Below, in pieces: positions 26,671 to 36,356 of a DNA stretch of 64,000 nucleotides (position 1 is its first letter; the number at the start of each line of letters is the position of its first letter). The stretch is from Aeromonas popoffii. Lineage in GTDB: Bacteria > Pseudomonadota > Gammaproteobacteria > Enterobacterales > Aeromonadaceae. The notes under the pieces are model-generated. The model worked only from the letters and a program-made list of their open reading frames with translations, was not told the DNA's origin and ran no database searches. Both the position numbers and the translations under genes were made by a program. The stretch spans positions 24,658 to 88,657 of the forward strand of contig NZ_CDBI01000008.1 in assembly GCF_000820025.1 (NCBI RefSeq), read 5' to 3'.

Positions 26671-29574
26671 TTACCTCGGAATAAATGCATTCTTGTAGAA
26701 GAAATAGAATCCATTATCCGGCACCTGAAACTCAACCCCATTGTGCAATGACAGTGAGGCACCACCAGTGTTATTCATAATTGCGCCATAGCGCACATAA
26801 CCACTTTTGCCATCGTGATACATAAAGTCCATCCGCGAAACCAGTTCGCCGACTTTGTTGAACAAGCGGCCGACAATCGGCGAGTCTGAGGACATGGGGG
26901 CATTGATGGTCCGCAGTAATGTCATACTGGTATAATCCCCATAGTCATCCCGGGTCAGCAGATAATGGTAGCGATTCTCTGGTTCCTGCACACCACCTAA
27001 CCGATAGATCAAATTCACGTTAGTACCGAGTGCCAGCGCAGTAAGTCTCGAGGTGATCGGTGCATTGGGCTGACCGACAAAGTCAGATATTATCCTGCGT
27101 ACTACACCATCTCTCACCTGATAGATATGTAGGGTAGTAAAGATAAGGAACATGGTCTCCTCAAGGTCATTGATGGCAACCACATCCAGCGGATACTCTT
27201 GCCACTCTAAACCTAATTGTTCCCTTGTCAGCTCATTATTCCTTGTCGGGGCATCTTCCAGATTAGACGTCAAGAAGATGCGCGCATTATCATATCCGAC
27301 CCTGGCTATGAAGATTGCAGCAGTCTTCCTACTATACCTTGTATTGCTCTCAACGGCATGATCGCAGGTTGTCAACTCATAGTCCGGCCGCCAGTTACTG
27401 ATTGATGTTGTGGCTCCCTTGGTGAAGAAATTCGATATGTTTTCGTAGCCAGGCTGCTTGATATTGGCGAAGTTATAAATCTTGCCAGTCCTGGAGGAGG
27501 TTACCAAGGCCCCGGCCTGATGATAAAGAGGCGTATTGTGGTCAACAATGTGCTTGACGTTGTCCCAATCGGTATTCATGGTCTTGGCATCCATGGCACA
27601 GACCATATTGCCATTGTTGAAACTCTTGGCCCGGCAGAGGTATGAGCCAAGATCTTCATACTCAAGCCCCCGTGGTTTAATAAACTCGGTGGTGTATGTC
27701 GCGATCGGGGCGGGTTTGATATCTTCTTTTTTGAGTAACGTGTAGATCCACTGGGCGATGGTCACCACTATGCCTATCACCGCAATAATAACCCCCAGGG
27801 GGCCGGCAATCAAAGTGGCAAAGGCAGAGGTAGACCATATCAAAGCGGCAACGGATACGCCCAATGCCACCGTGGCGACCAACATGTTGATTGAAGCAAA
27901 TATAATATCCCCGACATCCCCCCCCTGGACAGCCTCATATAGACTATACGCGGCCAGGGCTGCCCCCAGCGCCGCCAATCCAACAAAACATATATCGATA
28001 ACCTTACCGATGCTTTGAGGTGCAGTGGCGAGAAACATCTTGTTGGCTACCTGCCGCTCTACCACATTCGTGAGATGCTTGCCTTTGGCTACTAGGTTGC
28101 TCAAGTATTGACTGAATTTCGCCATATACTCGGCTACGGTTTTTCCTATTCCTACTTTTGCACCACTGCCATAAATAAACATGGTCACATTATCAAGGAA
28201 CTTACCGAGCTTGATCAGATTCAGCCCCGTATCAATAAAGGCCGCCGCCAACCCCATCAAAGAAACAGGGTTGCTCAGTTCATCCCGATCGGTCGCCGTC
28301 AACCAGGTAAAGTTGCCCACCCCCAGCAACAAGGTGAACACGGAAAGGAATGAGTCTGTGGTGGCGTCGGCAGGAACCACACCAGAAAAGGCGGTGGGAG
28401 CCACGCTGACCGTCGCCCTTGCCAGATCAGGATATTTTCTCAGAATACGCTGCCGGGCCCCCTCATCCTGCAAGGTGCTCGTTCTCAGGCCCATATTATT
28501 CAGTTCATTCCAGAAGCTATCCGGGCTATGTTGGGTGAAGAAACTTATCCAGAAGGAGATCTGATTACCGCTGTCATTTCTCAACAACTTCACCACATCA
28601 TCGAAATTTCTCCTGTTGGCCAGGACTGTGTATTGCTCGCTTTGTTGACCCCAGCTCGTGTTCATGGCAAACCCTGTGTAAACAGACCCCGCCAGGGTGC
28701 GTTCAAATTCTTGCAGCTCATCCTCGGTGATGTGACGACCGGATGAAATATTAAGCGCTCTGACTTTATTGATGGTGTTATACACTTGTCTCATCGCCAT
28801 TTCAAACGATGAGTTTCTTCCCACCTCCTGAACTTTAAAAGAACTGATAAGAGCGTCTAACACCTCATTCTTGTTGTAGTATGCAATAAGTTGACGAGCC
28901 CATTTTTGGCCGTCTGTTTGTGTATTGTAGGCGTTTAACTTTCCATTTTGACAATAAGAGGTGGCGACAGCGTATAGCTCGTCCATGATCTCTTTAAATT
29001 GCGTCCCCTTTTCTGCTTGCTTAATATTCGCATTGACCTTCACCATATCCCAAGAGTTATACAATTTCCGGTTGGCCACAGTGACATCTTTTTGCTTGCT
29101 ATATGAGTTCTGCAACAAGCCACTCACATATTCAACCATATTATCGGTAAAGTAGGATGGATATCTGGAATAAATATTATATACCGAGTTGTTGTTATTG
29201 CTCATTGCCAGCACACTATCATTAGGCGCCATACCATGGCCTAACGCTTCGCTTAATTGGCTGTACTTAACCTTGAATTCGAACTTCATTAACTCTTGAA
29301 ACATCACCTGGGCAAGATATTGAGCTTCATCGGTTTCTTGCCCAAAGTTGACCAGCGGCAAATCAAAGCGGCGCTGGTCAGACCCCACCACGTAAAAATT
29401 GATCCCATCCAGCTCAGCGAGCGTGCCACTATTCAGGGCAGCAAAGGCGGCCTTCACCGGAGTAGGGAAAACACTACTTGCCGCCAAGCCGAGTAATGAC
29501 ATGGAAGAGAAGGTGAGAAAATCCCGCCGCCCCTGTGAAACTTCTTGATGGATGATCTCTGATAATTTTTTCAT
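26671..29574 (-). CDS. Tat-exported large protein of unknown function with hydrophobic hairpins
   Basis: A 967-residue protein of no recognised family. It begins with a twin-arginine signal: GRRDFLTF (Arg16-Arg17), then a hydrophobic stretch LLGLAASSVFPTPVKAA, so export of a folded protein is expected. A polar, Asn/Tyr-rich region of about 400 residues follows. A cluster of long hydrophobic segments comes next at about 523-548, 557-581 and 583-613, with many Gly and Ala, like a membrane-inserting hairpin region. The C-terminal third is beta-rich and ends FYFFYKNAFIPR. The gene is AT-rich with codon use unlike its neighbours and has no partner genes. A secreted toxin-like or pore-forming role is one possibility, not shown. 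Confidence 0.75.
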   Translation of the reverse strand: MKKLSEIIHQEVSQGRRDFLTFSSMSLLGLAASSVFPTPVKAAFAALNSGTLAELDGINFYVVGSDQRRFDLPLVNFGQETDEAQYLAQVMFQELMKFEFKVKYSQLSEALGHGMAPNDSVLAMSNNNNSVYNIYSRYPSYFTDNMVEYVSGLLQNSYSKQKDVTVANRKLYNSWDMVKVNANIKQAEKGTQFKEIMDELYAVATSYCQNGKLNAYNTQTDGQKWARQLIAYYNKNEVLDALISSFKVQEVGRNSSFEMAMRQVYNTINKVRALNISSGRHITEDELQEFERTLAGSVYTGFAMNTSWGQQSEQYTVLANRRNFDDVVKLLRNDSGNQISFWISFFTQHSPDSFWNELNNMGLRTSTLQDEGARQRILRKYPDLARATVSVAPTAFSGVVPADATTDSFLSVFTLLLGVGNFTWLTATDRDELSNPVSLMGLAAAFIDTGLNLIKLGKFLDNVTMFIYGSGAKVGIGKTVAEYMAKFSQYLSNLVAKGKHLTNVVERQVANKMFLATAPQSIGKVIDICFVGLAALGAALAAYSLYEAVQGGDVGDIIFASINMLVATVALGVSVAALIWSTSAFATLIAGPLGVIIAVIGIVVTIAQWIYTLLKKEDIKPAPIATYTTEFIKPRGLEYEDLGSYLCRAKSFNNGNMVCAMDAKTMNTDWDNVKHIVDHNTPLYHQAGALVTSSRTGKIYNFANIKQPGYENISNFFTKGATTSISNWRPDYELTTCDHAVESNTRYSRKTAAIFIARVGYDNARIFLTSNLEDAPTRNNELTREQLGLEWQEYPLDVVAINDLEETMFLIFTTLHIYQVRDGVVRRIISDFVGQPNAPITSRLTALALGTNVNLIYRLGGVQEPENRYHYLLTRDDYGDYTSMTLLRTINAPMSSDSPIVGRLFNKVGELVSRMDFMYHDGKSGYVRYGAIMNNTGGASLSLHNGVEFQVPDNGFYFFYKNAFIPR

Positions 29575-29712
29575 ATTGTATGCCCTAGTATAAATACTCT
29601 ATGTGGATGTCAATATCCTTTCATAAACAAGGGAATAGCAAACAGAACCATATCATCATGGCTGAGTGAATTATCCTTGTTTACAAGGACAACATTAAGT
29701 GGAGGTTATTTG

Positions 29713-29731
29713 CATCTATGCGATATAGATG
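29713..29731. promoter_or_regulatory. Inverted repeat upstream of the Tat-protein gene
   Basis: CATCTAT / ATAGATG arms with a five-base spacer lie 140 bases before the gene start. This is an operator candidate only. The rest of 29575-30207 is AT-rich upstream DNA, then GC-richer DNA with no gene I can support. Confidence 0.3.
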
Positions 29732-30175
29732 TAAACAGCATCCACTTTACTGGCATTTACTTGATAAAAATGAACAAAAATAACCAAGACTCACAGTGAA
29801 TCGATTATGCATCCTTATTTATTGAATCATCTTCACGAACTTACACGGGCATTCTCGTATGAGTCAAACATCAATAACAGCGCCTGATTAAAAAATGTTA
29901 CCTGCTAGACAAAAACAGATTTTTTTGCAGAAAAAGTTGTAACGAGATATTGCAAAGGAAAATCCTCTTGAAAAGAGGCAACAATACAGCTGACCGGTAC
30001 CGGGTAACGCTGCGTTATTCAGTGACAAATCGGCATACTATTCATGCCCCAAGACCACCCGATCACGGGCACGCCGTCAGCAGTCCGGTTGCAAGGTCGC
30101 AGGAGACTGACTCTGATGACAATCGAGGGGGCTTCAGCGGGAAGATTGCATACCTTGCAACCTGTCTTGATAACA

Positions 30176-30206
30176 AATCGGCAGCCTCAAGGCTGCCGAT
30201 TTGTGG
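30176..30206 (-). terminator. Terminator of the yhbS-like gene
   Basis: CAAATCGGCAGCC / GGCTGCCGATTTG with a four-base loop starts within a few bases of the stop codon at 30208. On the minus strand it is followed by TTATC. Confidence 0.75.
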
Positions 30207-30207
30207 C

Positions 30208-30717
30208 TCATTGTTCGTCGGGGATCTCGTCAAACAGGGGGTGGTAGAGTACCTCACCGGCCATGCCGGCCAGCCCCCCTTCCTGCAGCTCCATCGCCAG
30301 AAAACAGTCGGCGGGCACCTCGTAGATGCAGTGCAGGCCGAACTCGCTGGCGGGACGAAAACCGAAGCGGCCGTAATAGGTCGGGTCACCGAGCACCACC
30401 ACCGCTTTCCAGTCCATTTCCAGCGCCGTGTCCAGCCCCTCACGTACCAGATCCGAGCCTATGCCCTGCCCCTGCCAGTCCGGATGCACGGCCACCGGCG
30501 CCAGACCGAGCCAGGGCCCTTCCAGGCCGTTAATGGTGATCGGGCTCAGCATCAGGTGCCCCATGAACTCGTACTCTTCCTCTTCGACCATGGTCACCAC
30601 GGCGGCGCCACACTCGCGCAGGCGGTTGACCAGTTCGGCCTCATCGGAACGGCCAAAAGCAGCGCTCACCAGTTCATAGACCGGCAACATGTCGCCGGGG
30701 CGCTCGGTTCTCAGCAT
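30208..30717 (-). CDS. YhbS-like GNAT acetyltransferase
   Basis: A 169-residue acetyltransferase of the YhbS group. It carries the acetyl-CoA loop VHPDWQGQGIGSDLVREGLD, and VVVLGDPTYYGRFGFRPASE is typical of that group. EMDWK precedes it. The acceptor is unknown; relatives are usually annotated only as putative N-acetyltransferases. It ends in a terminator, and about 30 bases separate it from the fusion gene upstream, so it may be the last gene of a gst-fusion-yhbS unit. Confidence 0.85.
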   Translation of the reverse strand: MLRTERPGDMLPVYELVSAAFGRSDEAELVNRLRECGAAVVTMVEEEEYEFMGHLMLSPITINGLEGPWLGLAPVAVHPDWQGQGIGSDLVREGLDTALEMDWKAVVVLGDPTYYGRFGFRPASEFGLHCIYEVPADCFLAMELQEGGLAGMAGEVLYHPLFDEIPDEQ

Positions 30718-30749
30718 ACAGCGTTACTCCTCGTACAGCAGAGCGGGCA

Positions 30750-32384
30750 TTATTCCACAAAGTGCCGGTCAGCCTGAGCACCTTTGTCCAGAAATGGGAG
30801 GGTGGACTCAGGAAAGCGCGCCGCAAGTTGCCGCAGCAACCCCAGCAAGGCCGTCGGCGTCAGGGTGGTAATGGCCTCACCGTAGGCTGCAAACAGCGCA
30901 GCATCCTCTTGCTCAAGCCGTGCCAGCACAAACTCGGGCCCCTGATGCCAATGTCCGGCCAGCTCATCGATCAGGGCCGGCAGCTCCACCAGCAGCCAAA
31001 GCTGGCGATAGCGCCCCGCGACCGAGTCCCCAGCACTGGCCCCGGTCGCGGGCAGGCCGGGGCGACGCGCCATCTTGCCAATCCAGCCGAGCCGCTGTTG
31101 CCGCTGCGCGCGGGTGAGCAGAACGGGCCCATGGCGCCGCAGGCTGGTCAGTTGCAGCAAACAGGCAAGTCCCTGCTCGTCCCTGTCTTTGAGCAGCACA
31201 CCGCCCAGCAGATGAAGCCGCTCGGGTTCGGTCAGATCCAGCTCACTGAGCGGATAGCAGATGATATCGAGCCTGGCGCCATCATCAGCGGCGACGCCCG
31301 GCAAGTCGGGATCATGGCCCTGCTCATCCAGATACAGGGTGAGTTGCGATGGGTGGCCATGGCCCAAACCGACCTGTGCATCGACGCCATGCAAGATAGC
31401 CACGGCCACCCGCTCGTCCGCCAGCCAGTGCGCCAGTTGCCGGGTCACTGGCTCGGGCAGGCTGATGGCCCTGTCCAGTCGCCAATAGCTCACCTCGCAC
31501 GGCTGCCGGGCGGTTTGGCCGCGCAGCCCGCGAGAGTGCATGCCGAGCTTGGCCATCACCCGGCCGGAGGCGAGGTTGCCCGGCATGTGGCACGCGGTCA
31601 GCGCCGGCAACTGCAAGGTGTCGAATGCAAAGGATTTGACCCGTTGCGCGGCCCGGGTAGCCAACCCCTGGTTCTGCCAGGGGACGCCGACCCACCAGGC
31701 CAGATCGCCGTTCCAGTGCAGCGAGATCACCCCGACCAGCGGAGCCACTTCATCCTCCTGCGGCAGTGTCAGGGCCCAGCTCCAGCCCAGCCCCAGCGCC
31801 GCCTTGCGCCAGCTGCCGACAAGCCAGTCACGGGCGCACTCCGGCGGGTAGGGGTGAGGAATATTGAGGGTATAGCGCGAAAGCGCCTCGTCGCTGCAAT
31901 AGCGCACCACCTGGGCCTCGTCGTCGGCCAGCAACGGCCGCAGCACCAGCGCAGAAGAGAATGAGGCCAAAGTGGGCTCACGTAGCAGAGGCACACTCAC
32001 ACGGCGGGCAAGCAGGCGGTTGAGCACGGCGCCCATGTCGTCGTCCGCCGTCAGCACCAGATCCGCCCCGAGCGGGCCCAGGGTGAGCAGACCGCTCTCC
32101 TTGGCCAGGGTCAGCAGGGAGACCGAAGCACTGATGAGGATCTGACGGCTGGGGTCCGCCTGAACATCTGCGATCAGATCGCCGTCGAGCCAGGCAGCCA
32201 GCAGCGAAGTGGCCAAGAGGAGCCCATCTGGCTGGCAGGCGGACCAGAGATCCTCCTCCTCTGCCAGGTGGGACTCTGCCTCCTTGCTGAGCAGCAGCCG
32301 CCAGCGATGGCCCTGCCGCTGCCAGGCTTGCAGCACGGGGGCCCAATGGGGTTGCCACAGCACCCGCTCGATCAGCAACTCCAT
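30750..32384 (-). CDS. Three-part fusion: HAD-like, GNAT and nucleotidyltransferase-like regions
   Basis: A 544-residue protein starting MELLIERVLWQPH. Residues 1-140 look like a degenerate haloacid-dehalogenase-type C-terminal half (LAKESGLLTLGPLGADLVLT). Residues about 148-310 are a RimJ/RimL-type GNAT domain, with LVLRPLLADDEAQVVRYCSD, WWVGVPWQNQGLATRAAQRV and SGRVMAKLGMHSRGLRG. The rest (VAILHGVDAQVGLGHGHPSQ, then RLDIICYPLSEL) resembles a divergent nucleotidyltransferase fold without a clean GS-DxD motif. The start shares a base with the stop of the GST gene (TGATG), so they are coupled. Function unknown; the domain reading is inference. Confidence 0.75.
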   Translation of the reverse strand: MELLIERVLWQPHWAPVLQAWQRQGHRWRLLLSKEAESHLAEEEDLWSACQPDGLLLATSLLAAWLDGDLIADVQADPSRQILISASVSLLTLAKESGLLTLGPLGADLVLTADDDMGAVLNRLLARRVSVPLLREPTLASFSSALVLRPLLADDEAQVVRYCSDEALSRYTLNIPHPYPPECARDWLVGSWRKAALGLGWSWALTLPQEDEVAPLVGVISLHWNGDLAWWVGVPWQNQGLATRAAQRVKSFAFDTLQLPALTACHMPGNLASGRVMAKLGMHSRGLRGQTARQPCEVSYWRLDRAISLPEPVTRQLAHWLADERVAVAILHGVDAQVGLGHGHPSQLTLYLDEQGHDPDLPGVAADDGARLDIICYPLSELDLTEPERLHLLGGVLLKDRDEQGLACLLQLTSLRRHGPVLLTRAQRQQRLGWIGKMARRPGLPATGASAGDSVAGRYRQLWLLVELPALIDELAGHWHQGPEFVLARLEQEDAALFAAYGEAITTLTPTALLGLLRQLAARFPESTLPFLDKGAQADRHFVE

Positions 32385-32998
32385 CAGCGGCCCTGACAGG
32401 CCGCCGGCAGGCTCAGGTGGCGGGGATGGGCCTCGATGCGGGCGATCCAGGCCTGGATGGCGGGCCAGCCCTGCAGAGAGAAGATCCCCTCCTCCGCCAC
32501 ATGGGTGTAGGCATAGAGGGCGATATCGGCGATGGTCGGTGCGTCGCCGCACAGGTAAGGGTGCTGTTTCAGCTGCTGCTCCATCACCGCCAGCGCCCGC
32601 TCACCTCCGGCCTTGAGGCCGTCGAGCCGCGCCTCCTGGGATTCAGGGCGGCCCAGATAGTGGACGATGAAGCGCGCCACCGCTATGTAGGGTTCGTGGC
32701 TGTATTGCTCGAAGAACAGCCACTTGAGCACCTCGGCCTGCTGACGCGCCTCTGCCGGCCAGAGCGCCGAGCCCTGCGCCAGATAGAAGAGGATGGCGTT
32801 GGACTCAGCCAGCGCATCCCCTTCATCGATGGCCAGCACGGGGATCTTGCCGTTGGGATTCATGGCCAGAAAGGCCGGGGTTTGGTTGTCGCCGGCCTGG
32901 ATATCCACCGGGACCCAGTCGAGGGGCAACTCCAGCCAGCGGGCCAGCAACCACCCCTTGTAACAGTTGCCGGATCTCAGATCGCCATATAGACGCAT
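32384..32998 (-). CDS. Glutathione S-transferase family protein
   Basis: A 204-residue cytosolic GST. The N-terminal thioredoxin-like half has SGNCYKGWLLARWLELP, with a putative activating Ser or Cys near residue 9-11. AMNPNGKIPVLAIDEG and LAESNAILFYLA form the glutathione-binding cis-Pro and SNAIL-like motifs. The C-terminal helical half contains PTIADIALYAYTHVAEEG. ACAAGGAGTC gives a good ribosome site before ATG 32998. It leads into the fusion gene by a one-base overlap. The substrate is unknown. Confidence 0.9.
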   Translation of the reverse strand: MRLYGDLRSGNCYKGWLLARWLELPLDWVPVDIQAGDNQTPAFLAMNPNGKIPVLAIDEGDALAESNAILFYLAQGSALWPAEARQQAEVLKWLFFEQYSHEPYIAVARFIVHYLGRPESQEARLDGLKAGGERALAVMEQQLKQHPYLCGDAPTIADIALYAYTHVAEEGIFSLQGWPAIQAWIARIEAHPRHLSLPAACQGR

Positions 32999-33042
32999 AC
33001 AGACTCCTTGTCAGCACAGGATTGCAGAGGATAAACGGGGGA

Positions 33043-33681
33043 TCAGGGCGCCAGCCGCTCTATGTGCCAGCCTTCCCCTTCCCGGTTGTAGTAGAAGCGG
33101 TCGTGCAGCCGGTGTTCGCCACCCTGCCAGAATTCGACCGTGTCGATCCGCACCCGATAGCCACCCCAGAAACTCGGCAAGGGCACTTCCCCCTTGGCAA
33201 ACTTCTGCTTGAGCTCGAGAAATTTGGCCTCCAGCACGCCACGCGCCGAGATGCGGGTCGACTGCTTGGAAACCCAGGCGGCTATCTGGCTATCCTTGGG
33301 ACGGCTGTGGAAGTACTTCATCACCTCGAAGGTGCTCATCTTCTCCACCCGACCCGTCACATGCACCTGACGGTCCAGAGTGTGCCATGGAAAGAGCAGG
33401 CTGATGCGGGGGTTGCCCTCCAGCTGGTGCGCCTTGCGGCTGCCCATGTTGGTGTAGAACACCATCCCCTCTGCATCGTAGTGCTTGAGCAGCACGGTGC
33501 GCTGCCAGGGTTGCCCCTCGGCATCCACGGTCGCCACCACCATGGCGGTGGGATCGGTCAACTTGGCCTCGCAGGCCTGAGCCAGCCACTTCTCGAACAG
33601 CGCCAGGGGGTCGGCTGGCAGATCGGCCCGGTGCAATCCGCCCCGGGTGTATTCACGGCGCAGATCAGCTACATCCATCAT
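33043..33681 (-). CDS. pdxH: Pyridoxine 5'-phosphate oxidase
   Basis: FMN-dependent oxidase that makes pyridoxal 5'-phosphate, the last step of vitamin B6 synthesis and salvage. The 212 residues follow E. coli PdxH closely: [69 protein letters not shown] and the C-terminal [18 protein letters not shown] 33681 has AAGGA eight bases upstream and fits the family; the longer open frame upstream is not real. The product is the cofactor of MalY and many other enzymes, but no operon link is seen. Confidence 0.96.
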   Translation of the reverse strand: MMDVADLRREYTRGGLHRADLPADPLALFEKWLAQACEAKLTDPTAMVVATVDAEGQPWQRTVLLKHYDAEGMVFYTNMGSRKAHQLEGNPRISLLFPWHTLDRQVHVTGRVEKMSTFEVMKYFHSRPKDSQIAAWVSKQSTRISARGVLEAKFLELKQKFAKGEVPLPSFWGGYRVRIDTVEFWQGGEHRLHDRFYYNREGEGWHIERLAP

Positions 33682-33780
33682 CTTGATTTTCCTTAAAATA
33701 AATAATGGTTCCACGACCATCAAGAGAATGATTGCAGGCATTGTGCGCTCGATAAAGTGACCTTGTAAACCATACAAAAA

Positions 33781-33808
33781 AAGCGAAGAGGCTAGAGCCT
33801 CTTCGCTT
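33781..33808 (-). terminator. Terminator of the first metalloprotease gene
   Basis: AAGCGAAGAGGC / GCCTCTTCGCTT with a four-base loop. On the minus strand it is followed by a run of T residues. It lies about 50 bases downstream of the protease stop. Confidence 0.9.
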
Positions 33809-33858
33809 GAATAATGAATATCCCAAAGATGAGAACCCTCACCCTTTGGTCATCAGGT

Positions 33859-36036
33859 TTAGTGGCTCACGGCCTCACGACGACGCAGCAGTGCCGCGAT
33901 ACCAAGACCAAACAGCGCGAATAGACCGGTCGAACCGCCACCGCCACCACCGCCATTGCTTTCAGGCTGGGGCTGGGGCTCGGAAGCCGCTTTGGTCGCC
34001 AGCTTTGGCGTAATGGCATAGAAGATATTGTCGCTACACGCCAGCTTGAGACGAACGGAGCTGCCCGCAGGCTCCGGTATGGTCACGTCATGGGCGCCGT
34101 TATTGCTCACACCGCTAACCAGCGGCTGCCAGCTCTTGCCTTCATCGTTGCTATAACTGATGTCGACCCGCTGACAATTGACCGGATGACGATCAGTACC
34201 CGCCACTTCCCAGTTAATTGTGGTCGGGCTGCCAACCAGCATACGCTGGTCAGAGGGCGGTAATATTTTGAAGGTACGTGAGCCAGTATCCACAACCTCG
34301 ACCGAGGTCTCGCCATAGGCAGCGCCCCCCCTGCCATCACGGGCCACCAGACGGAAATTAAGGGTGCGAGCCACATTGACCCACACATCGCCTTTATCCG
34401 CCTCCCCTTTCAACTGAGTCGCGAGCGAGGGAAAGTGGCGAACCGGGGATGCTGTCGGTGCTGCATAGCGATACAGGGGACCGGTTTCAAGGAGACCGGA
34501 ACTCAATTGATGGCCACTCGTAGTCGCGTCCCCCAGATCGACCTGCTCCCAGGTATAGGTGAGGGTATCGCCGTCAACATCATGACCCTCGCCACTCAGG
34601 CTAAATGCCACTCCTTTTGGAATTACATGCACTGGCGGCACTTCGATAATTTCCGGCGCCTGATTATCTCCATTTTCTCTCGGAATAAGCATGCCACAAC
34701 GAGGTTCCATATACGGTGCAGTAAAAGGTGCTAAACTCGGATTGTTAGCAATCTTTTTCGCGTCAACACTCGCCTCCTCTTCACGTTTGGCAATATGCGC
34801 TAACATTTGCTTAATCGACTCGCTATGAAAATAGGCTTCGCTATGGGGCTGCAAGTCTTGGCTCGCTATCAAACCGGCATAACCCATAATGGAGCTACCA
34901 CTACCCGGCTCAAAAGCTTTTTTATTATATCTTTGCCCTACGCCTGCATTATAGGTATGATTGGCACCAAATTGATGGCCTATTTCATGAGCGACAAAAT
35001 CAATAAAGAAGGCGTCACTTTCTGGTATTTTATTTCCTGTTCGCCCTATCGATCTGAATGAAATAACCGGCTTTGACGGAATATCAGTGTCTTGTGCAAC
35101 CATGCTGCATAAGGACCCCAAGGTGGCGGCGCCCGATTTATCTGCGGTTGTCAGTACATGACCGATATCGAAATAACCCAGCTCCTTATTCTTAACTTTT
35201 TCCCCCTGCACATAGCCGTTTTTCTTACTGTCACTCTCCTCATACCAAGGGCTGACACCGGCTACATAGTTTGTATTTACACCGTTATAGAAGGGACTAT
35301 CATTTTTCGTATAGATGATAGTATCACTTCCCTCTGCCAATACAAAACGAGCACCAAGATCACGCTCATATACATCATTAAGTCGGTTTACCAACGTTGT
35401 CAGTGAAGCCAGCGCTTGAGCCTTCCCCTTGAAATACTCGGTATATTCCCCAGTAGTTGAAAATGCAATTCGATACTCCTTGAGCGTAGACGCAGCATAG
35501 CCTATCTCATTGCGAGCGGCCTCCGTGTCATTCGTCAACTTTTTTTTGATATCAGACTGTTCAACGACTTCATTAATCCCATCACTGGAAGGTGCATTTT
35601 TTTTGTAATAAACAGCGTAAGAACCATTGCGTTGAATATCGACAAACACCTGCTCTCCGGCATGCATAAACATGCCGTTAAAACCACGCAGTGAAATATC
35701 AAAGCGACCGGTATTACTGGCATTGCCCACTTCACGTCCTTTATAGGTCATGATATCTGGATATTTTTCTGCCAGCACTGGTGGTAATACTGAATAGGCT
35801 TCCAATTCATATTGCACCATATTGCCATCAGGCAACGGCAGCGTAATAACGGTTTGGCCTGCACGCAGATTTTCTAAAAAATCTGGATCTACCTCAAATG
35901 TATTATATACGCGAGCCCTTACCGTATCATCGGCCGGCTTGCTGCGTTTTTCGACCATATGCCATGGGGATGCCAGCGCGATATTGGCTGACATTGCAAT
36001 GACAACTGAGATTGCTTTTATTGTGAACTTCATCAT
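33859..36036 (-). CDS. Reprolysin-like zinc metalloprotease with GlyGly-CTERM tail (AT-rich paralog)
   Basis: Secreted protease of 725 residues. The signal peptide (KFTIKAISVVIAMSANIALA) is followed by a propeptide. The catalytic domain carries HEIGHQFGANH, the HExxHxxGxxH zinc motif, and later GSSIMGYAGL as the Met-turn. Two beta-sandwich regions follow. A run of six Gly, a hydrophobic helix and RRR form a GlyGly-CTERM tail, the signal removed by rhombosortase in type II secretion. ATG 36036 has AGGTG six bases upstream. A CRP-like site lies just upstream. It is clearly AT-richer than its paralog at 36680-38692. Confidence 0.9.
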   Translation of the reverse strand: MMKFTIKAISVVIAMSANIALASPWHMVEKRSKPADDTVRARVYNTFEVDPDFLENLRAGQTVITLPLPDGNMVQYELEAYSVLPPVLAEKYPDIMTYKGREVGNASNTGRFDISLRGFNGMFMHAGEQVFVDIQRNGSYAVYYKKNAPSSDGINEVVEQSDIKKKLTNDTEAARNEIGYAASTLKEYRIAFSTTGEYTEYFKGKAQALASLTTLVNRLNDVYERDLGARFVLAEGSDTIIYTKNDSPFYNGVNTNYVAGVSPWYEESDSKKNGYVQGEKVKNKELGYFDIGHVLTTADKSGAATLGSLCSMVAQDTDIPSKPVISFRSIGRTGNKIPESDAFFIDFVAHEIGHQFGANHTYNAGVGQRYNKKAFEPGSGSSIMGYAGLIASQDLQPHSEAYFHSESIKQMLAHIAKREEEASVDAKKIANNPSLAPFTAPYMEPRCGMLIPRENGDNQAPEIIEVPPVHVIPKGVAFSLSGEGHDVDGDTLTYTWEQVDLGDATTSGHQLSSGLLETGPLYRYAAPTASPVRHFPSLATQLKGEADKGDVWVNVARTLNFRLVARDGRGGAAYGETSVEVVDTGSRTFKILPPSDQRMLVGSPTTINWEVAGTDRHPVNCQRVDISYSNDEGKSWQPLVSGVSNNGAHDVTIPEPAGSSVRLKLACSDNIFYAITPKLATKAASEPQPQPESNGGGGGGGSTGLFALFGLGIAALLRRREAVSH

Positions 36037-36070
36037 TTTAATCACCTGACTGAACAGCTGACGATGATAA

Positions 36071-36086
36071 CGTGACGCACGTCACA
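36071..36086. promoter_or_regulatory. CRP-like site upstream of the first metalloprotease
   Basis: CGTGACGCACGTCACA matches the CRP consensus TGTGA-N6-TCACA with one mismatch. It is centred about 42 bases before the start codon, which would suit repression or an unusually short leader better than classic activation. The surrounding 36037-36356 holds the promoter region and a terminator, and no gene. Confidence 0.45.
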
Positions 36087-36323
36087 TTTCAACTTTTCAG
36101 ACAAGAAATCAAATAAAATTAAACCATTTAAAAACAAAAAGTTACAATGGAGGGCCTCATAAGAACCTCACTTGAAAAGCATTTTCACCCCAGCTGAAAA
36201 GGGGGTAATAACTCCAAACTTATGTTTAGCTTCCTTTATAAAATCTTCAAAATCAGTTAGATATTGCGCGTAACAACCCTCATCAATGCCGGCTCGCCCC
36301 GCCAATATTTACAAAAAATAGAA

Positions 36324-36339
36324 GGAGGTTTACACCTCC
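36324..36339 (-). terminator. Terminator of the second metalloprotease-lipoprotein unit
   Basis: GGAGGT / ACCTCC with a four-base loop; on the minus strand it is followed by TTCTATTTTTTG. It lies 17 bases downstream of the small lipoprotein gene. Confidence 0.8.
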
Positions 36340-36356
36340 CTCTTGATAACCAGGCA

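Noticed and set aside
29950-30777. 275-codon open frame covering the yhbS-like gene on the plus strand
   Set aside because: Antisense to a clear acetyltransferase and crossing its terminator; no family features.
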